Below are positions 7,985 to 11,158 of a stretch of 11,158 nt of DNA, in pieces; the first letter of the stretch is position 1, and the number at the start of each line of letters is the position of its first letter. The stretch lies in NCBI GenBank assembly GCA_003024985.2, contig PXIH01S0012530.1; one strand, given 5' to 3'. The translations under genes and the position numbers were made by a program. The notes beneath the pieces are model-generated. The model was given only the letters and a program-made list of their open reading frames with translations, searched no databases and was not told the DNA's origin. This DNA is from Euperipatoides rowelli (Eukaryota > Onychophora > Udeonychophora > Euonychophora > Peripatopsidae).

Positions 7985-8503
7985 TAAGTAAAAAAATGAA
8001 TCGGAGGATGGAGATGATCACAAGAACGTTCAGATATTGTGATCCAATTATGTTCAAAAAGACTATTTCATTTTCATTCAGCTGCTTCTTGATTATTGCA
8101 GAACTGTTTGAACCCTAAAAAATAAAGGTGACACAGATGCACTAAATGGAAGGACAAGAAGTTTTACAAAAAGGTTACCGGTACATGGTTTGAGGTATTA
8201 TAATTACCAGGTCAGAATGAATATAGTAGACATTCTTTCACCACCCCAGAGGGCACTTAGGGGTGACATAATTTGTCTATAAATGGTTCCGTAATGATTC
8301 CTCACCGGCATTTTATTAAATATTAGGCTACCTAATAGTGCACATGATTCTAACATACAGTATATACTTTAGAGAGAGAATTTTCTAAATCTCTGGGAAG
8401 GTATAACTTTATTAATCGTGTTGTGAATATATGGAACACTCTGCCTTTTGAACTCAAAGACTCTTCATCTCTTAATGTGTTCAAAAATAGCCTCGATATT
8501 TAG
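7985..8503 (+). pseudogene. C-terminal region of LINE relic 2
   Basis: After a frame change at about 7980, the sequence reads KKMNRRMEMITRTFRYCDP. After further changes come RSFTKRLPVHGLRYYNYQVR and SPPQRALRGD (about 8160-8270), then SLGRYNFINRVVNIWNTLPF and ELKD, with VFKNSLDI before the stop TAG at 8501-8503. The 'R.f......v..WN.LP......s...Fk..Ld' ending is characteristic of the C terminus of CR1/L2-like ORF2 and fixes the strand and end. The piece at about 8285-8370 is unclear and includes the small inverted repeat ATTAGG-CTA-CCTAAT. Confidence 0.8.
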
Positions 8504-8620
8504 TTAAAACATAATATTGAATTTACCAAGTTTATGTAATTGATGTTGAGCTTTGATACTGGTTCTTGATGTATTTAGAAAAGTTATTGCCTGAGTTTTA
8601 TTTGTTTTCATTATTGTTAC
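8504..8620 (+). other. Probable 3' UTR of LINE relic 2
   Basis: Non-coding sequence follows the stop at 8501-8503 and ends where the poly-T tract (relic 3 poly(A) on the other strand) begins at 8621. No terminal microsatellite of relic 2 is visible, so the UTR may be incomplete. Confidence 0.45.
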
Positions 8621-8634
8621 TTTTTTTTTTTTTT
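8621..8634 (-). repeat. Poly(A) tail of LINE relic 3
   Basis: Fourteen T on the plus strand read as A on the minus strand, directly after the 3' UTR of relic 3. This marks its 3' end and its insertion point beside relic 2. Confidence 0.65.
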
Positions 8635-9001
8635 AAGGGGTTTACACCCTTCAACATATAATGTATTAACATTAGAAATACTACATATATTGTCAAAATA
8701 AAAAAAATTAAGTTTACCCTTTTAAAAATTAGTATAAGAAATTCTATAATTTACATTCAATCAAAAATAAAACAAAAATCTTATTATAAAAATATGACAA
8801 TTACATAATAAAAATTATAGCATTTTCAATGTCCTAATATTGGTATTTAATAATACATTGTTTATAAAATCCAGATACAAAAATACAAGTAAAAATCAAG
8901 AAATTAATTAATATCAAGGATTCTATACTTTGCATTAAATCAAAAGTTAAAAAACATGTATTAAACTTCCTTAGTAAAGCTTTTAAAGTAAATGAATAAA
9001 G
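8635..9001 (-). other. 3' UTR of LINE relic 3
   Basis: AT-rich non-coding sequence lies between the last coding block and the poly(A) tail. Near the tail (plus strand 8635-8651) AAGGG and CCCTT form a 5-bp stem. Two imperfect copies of a ~50-bp segment (8724-8773 and 8901-8955) lie within it. Confidence 0.55.
8724..8955. repeat. Imperfect direct repeat, two ~50-bp copies
   Basis: Copy B (8724-8773) and copy A (8901-8955) share the order ATTAATA or ATTAGTATA, then TTCTATA, then ACATTCAATC or GCATTAAATC, then AAAA. They are about 177 bp apart. Low complexity lowers the weight, but the order of matching words is consistent. Confidence 0.5.
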
Positions 9002-9402
9002 TCATTCACTAGCATTAAGATTGAAAATCTCTTCCAAAGGACAATCAGTATTTTTCCAAACAGATGTGAAACCCAAAGGAGACAGGAATTTATTTTCAAA
9101 TAAATATTGCCTTCTCAAAGATTCTATGAAGAAACCAATATTATAACACAATTTAAGATCGAAAAGCAAAGAATTTCTAATTTTCCAACATGCAAACAAA
9201 AAGAAAAAAAAACTATTTTTATTAAAAACCTCTTCTCCTTCAAAACTTCACATAAGTTAACTAAATTTGAATCTTGAATTTTTAAGTTAATAATACCTTC
9301 AAAGTAATTCCTTAATTAGGTGAAATTATTACATTTAAAGAAAGTTCAATTGTCTCTTCCTCACTACAAAAAAGACAACTAAAATTATCATTTCTCTTGT
9401 GT
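9002..9402 (-). pseudogene. Cys-pair region and C terminus of LINE relic 3
   Basis: Continuing on the minus strand in a new frame: QVKTIIFKHKRNDNFSCLFC is followed by SEEETIEL. The paired Cys codons are at 9375-9377 and 9366-9368. This matches the 'C..C....Et..H.f..C' module near the end of L1/Tx1-like ORF2, but the following His and Cys have decayed. After more breaks comes FACWKIRNSLLFD (about 9160-9197), the 'W.iwk.Rn' block, and a frame open to the stop just before 9002. A nucleic-acid-binding role for the Cys module is inferred from the family. Confidence 0.65.
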
Positions 9403-10104
9403 TTAAATATAATTGTTTTGACCTGTAATCTGTATGGATGCATTTAACATTTTAAATGCAAAATCTATAAGTCCTGGGTTTGCATAATTGTCAACTAAGT
9501 TTTTTAAAACCAATTCGACATAAATGCCAGTTTCATTATTAGTAGGGTTTGTGTAATGATATTCTCGACTTAGTATCCTATAGTTTATAAGTGAAGAGTC
9601 CAATATATAAAGGTCATCAGCATTGTCAATTCTATTTTTACATAGCATCAAACAATGGCATATAATCAAATGTTGGGGGTCTATCAGTCGGTTCAATTTG
9701 ATCGAAATAACCAAGATCAGTAATATATGCAATAAATTTTACAAAAGCATAGCCTATTTAATAGAACCAAAATAGAGTTATCGGTTCTTTAGATCCAGTC
9801 CTCCCAAGTTTCTTGGATGACACATTTTATTATCAAAATTTTCTTTCCTTTCCATAATAACTCATTAATCAACGATTACGAGTATATAGATTTGATATAT
9901 TTTTTAGTGAAAGAAATATGTGAAGCATAATAATTAAACAATGGTAAAATATAGGCGTTGACTATTTTAATTTTTAGGGAAAAATAAATTAATTTAACCT
10001 TCAAAGACACAAATAATCGATTTTATTTTATCATATATTTCTTTTTTAATTTTATTAAGTTCTTTTGAGAAAAAAGGGTAGTAAAGACCGAGTACCGTGT
10101 CTTA
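9403..10104 (-). pseudogene. Post-RT region of LINE relic 3
   Basis: Reading right to left on the minus strand: DTVLGLYYPFFSKELNKIKK (from about 10101), then KIKIVNAYILPLFNYYASH (from 9975), WKGKK (9840-9854) and NLGGLDLKN (GGLDLKN at 9784-9804), each in a shifted frame. A longer open stretch, 9732-9403, follows with KNLVDNYANPGLIDFAFKML. In L1/Tx1-like ORF2 these are, in order, the 'lG' strand, the 'ki..iN.yvlp...Y' helix, 'F.W.gk', 'GGL.l.d' and the helix before the Cys motif. No RT catalytic motifs are present, so the copy starts downstream of the palm. Confidence 0.7.
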
Positions 10105-10141
10105 AATAAATAAACAAACTGGTTTTTTATAATTATTTTAC

Positions 10142-10660
10142 GTAAGCCCTACAGTAGACCTAATTAGAAATTTTAAAGATTTTCAATTAAAACTCAAAAT
10201 TTTAACCTTTCATGTACAAAGTCAGAGTTGCTCAGGTCCATTGTCAAACAAAACAACATCCAGCTCCGAATCAGGACTTAAACCCATGGAGCTAAGTTCC
10301 ATGCTTGAACCCATGCCAGATTAACAATCAGCCTTATTCCAACTAAACGTTTCTAATTTGGGAAAGTTTTTTATTTTTTCAAAGCTATTATAAAAAATTT
10401 AAAACATTACCCAACCTAAAAGCAAGGTACAGGTCCGTGCATAAGAGATTCGGGCTTAGCGGAAGTAAATTTTATGAACTTTTAGTCACATGATCAAGAT
10501 GGATAGCAGATTTATTTTATTATTTAGTCCTAACCTTTTCCTAACTCTGAACCCTAACTTCTACTACGTATTAAACTCACTATAGCCCAACCCTGTGATG
10601 ATGAAGGGGTGAAATAATTATTTTTTGATCGATTTTGATAATTTTAACAGAATTTACGTC
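10142..10660. other. Non-coding stretch
   Basis: No coding region or RNA gene is visible. The word CTTAAACCCATG (10277-10288) recurs as CTTGAACCCATG (10304-10315). A CCTAAC-like patch lies at about 10527-10570 but is too irregular to be a telomere-type repeat. If relic 3 landed in the 3' UTR of relic 2, the missing end of relic 2 might resume at the start of this stretch; I cannot confirm this. Confidence 0.45.
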
Positions 10661-10669
10661 CGCCATAAT

Positions 10670-10699
10670 CACGGATAAAGAGTATACTCTTTAACCGTG
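10670..10699. repeat. 30-bp near-perfect palindrome
   Basis: The right half is AGTATACTCTTTAACCGTG without its first four bases. The left half is its inverse, with a single mismatched pair (A10675 facing A10694). The centre is the perfect 12-mer AGAGTATACTCT. The palindrome is flanked by 9-bp direct repeats GCCATAATC (10662-10670 and 10700-10708). It could be two transposon termini joined head to head, a tiny insertion with a 9-bp TSD, or a protein-binding site. Confidence 0.8.
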
Positions 10700-11158
10700 G
10701 CCATAATCAACCGTTACCGTAAACTTCTTACACCGTGCGTTAACCAATCAGCATAAATTCCAAGCTTCCATTACAGGAAATAGTAATAGCGTCTGGATCT
10801 AGGATTTCACATCTCGGTTCCTCTTAAATAATAAAGATTGTTTTCGTGATTTCACTCGTAATATTGATATGAGCTGACAAAAATTACTATAATAGTGAAA
10901 ATAGACATAATTAAATATCCTGACATAATAATGTGTCTAGTCTAGCCTGATAGTCAACCACGTGATAGTAAAATTTCTAAATCACAATTCACAAATACAA
11001 ATATGACGGACAAGTCCAGCGGGTTGTACCTGGTCCTAATCTAATTTTTTTTTTAATATATAATACAGCAGTTGTGTCGTACGCTGTCGCACTATTATTT
11101 ATTTATGCTAATTCAGTTTTTTTACTCGTTCCAGGTAATTTTCGCTGATATCCTACGT
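10700..11158. other. Non-coding right end with promoter-like words
   Basis: Four ACCGT words lie within 43 bp (10694, 10710, 10716 and 10732). AACCGTTA (10709-10716) is the inverse of TAACGGTT, a classic Myb site. AACCAATCAG near 10742-10751 contains a CCAAT box, and CACGTG (10959-10964) is an E-box. A short ATG frame, MTDKSSGLYLVLI, runs 11003-11044. Near the end, TTTTTTACTCGTTCCAG resembles a splice acceptor. Together these could mark the 5' region of a gene beyond the window, but each is weak alone. Confidence 0.25.

Larger units (their letters stand above)
5946..8620 (+). mobile_element. LINE relic 2 (CR1-group), 5'-truncated
   Basis: This decayed non-LTR retrotransposon keeps most of ORF2 in order: APE-type endonuclease (5946 to about 6420), a linker (about 6420-7020), RT (about 7025-7980), and a C-terminal region ending at the stop TAG 8501-8503. 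A 3' UTR follows to about 8620. Similarity begins inside the endonuclease (YIRSDI), so the copy is 5'-truncated, as is usual when LINE reverse transcription stops early. Reading through it needs at least eight frame changes and passes several stops, so it is dead. The C-terminal 'WN.LP' block and 'YRSPNS' endonuclease motif fit the CR1 group (CR1/L2/Rex-like); the exact clade was not tested. The poly-T tract at 8621 belongs to the neighbouring minus-strand relic. Confidence 0.85.
8621..10131 (-). mobile_element. LINE relic 3 (L1/Tx1-like), 3' part with poly(A)
   Basis: A minus-strand LINE fragment reads from about 10131 down to 8621. It holds only the post-RT C-terminal region of ORF2 (about 10104-9002), a 3' UTR of about 370 bp and a 14-base poly(A) tail (T run 8621-8634 on the plus strand). 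The style ('kiknaYilp...Y', 'WKGKK', 'GGLDLKN', C..C with 'EET', 'CWKIRN') is that of L1/Tx1-like elements and differs from relics 1 and 2. The copy is 5'-truncated. ATTATTGTTAC (8610-8620) and ATTATTTTAC (10132-10141) may be a decayed TSD, which would set the right edge at 10131. Several frameshifts and stops make it dead. Confidence 0.7.

Noticed and set aside
10527-10570. CCTAAC-like patch as an interstitial telomere repeat
   Set aside because: The spacing is irregular and only a few words match. It is not a tandem array.

Overview
The window looks like nuclear DNA from an invertebrate animal. It is strongly AT-rich, contains no intact gene, and is dominated by decayed transposable elements. 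These comprise three non-LTR retrotransposon (LINE) relics and short terminal-inverted-repeat elements with clean target-site duplications (TSDs). The species cannot be fixed from sequence alone. Nothing resembles bacterial gene organisation, and no CRISPR array, tRNA or rRNA was seen.

Layout. (1) 1-560: AT-rich DNA ending in a small repeat with GAGACC/GGTCTC motifs. (2) 558-3023, minus strand: LINE relic 1, a reverse transcriptase (RT) of the CR1/Jockey-like type. It is split by two hAT-type MITEs, at 1233-1679 (TSD GTTAGTAG on both sides) and 1850-2636 (TSD CTGGAGAG/CTGGATAG). The second contains a probable TA-flanked mini-element and a strong hairpin. (3) 3024-3344: two tandem copies of a ~160-bp unit, directly against the broken 5' end of relic 1. 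(4) 3345-5945: about 2.6 kb of non-coding DNA with small inverted repeats and homopolymer tracts. (5) 5946-8620, plus strand: LINE relic 2, a CR1-group element cut off at its 5' end inside the endonuclease. It is readable through RT to its C-terminal end, but with many frameshifts and stops. (6) 8621-10131, minus strand: LINE relic 3, the 3' part of an L1/Tx1-like element with a Cys-pair region, a 3' UTR and a poly(A) tail, lying tail-to-tail with relic 2. (7) 10142-11158: non-coding DNA with a 30-bp near-perfect palindrome flanked by 9-bp direct repeats, then a stretch with Myb-like, CCAAT and E-box words that could lie upstream of a gene outside the window.

No genes here work together. The interest lies in insertion order. 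Relic 1 arrived first, the two hAT-type MITEs entered it later, and the mini-element entered one of those MITEs. Relic 3 probably landed in or beside the 3' UTR of relic 2. All three LINEs are dead copies. No complete new biological system was found; the least explained items are the 10670-10699 palindrome and the 3024-3344 tandem repeat.
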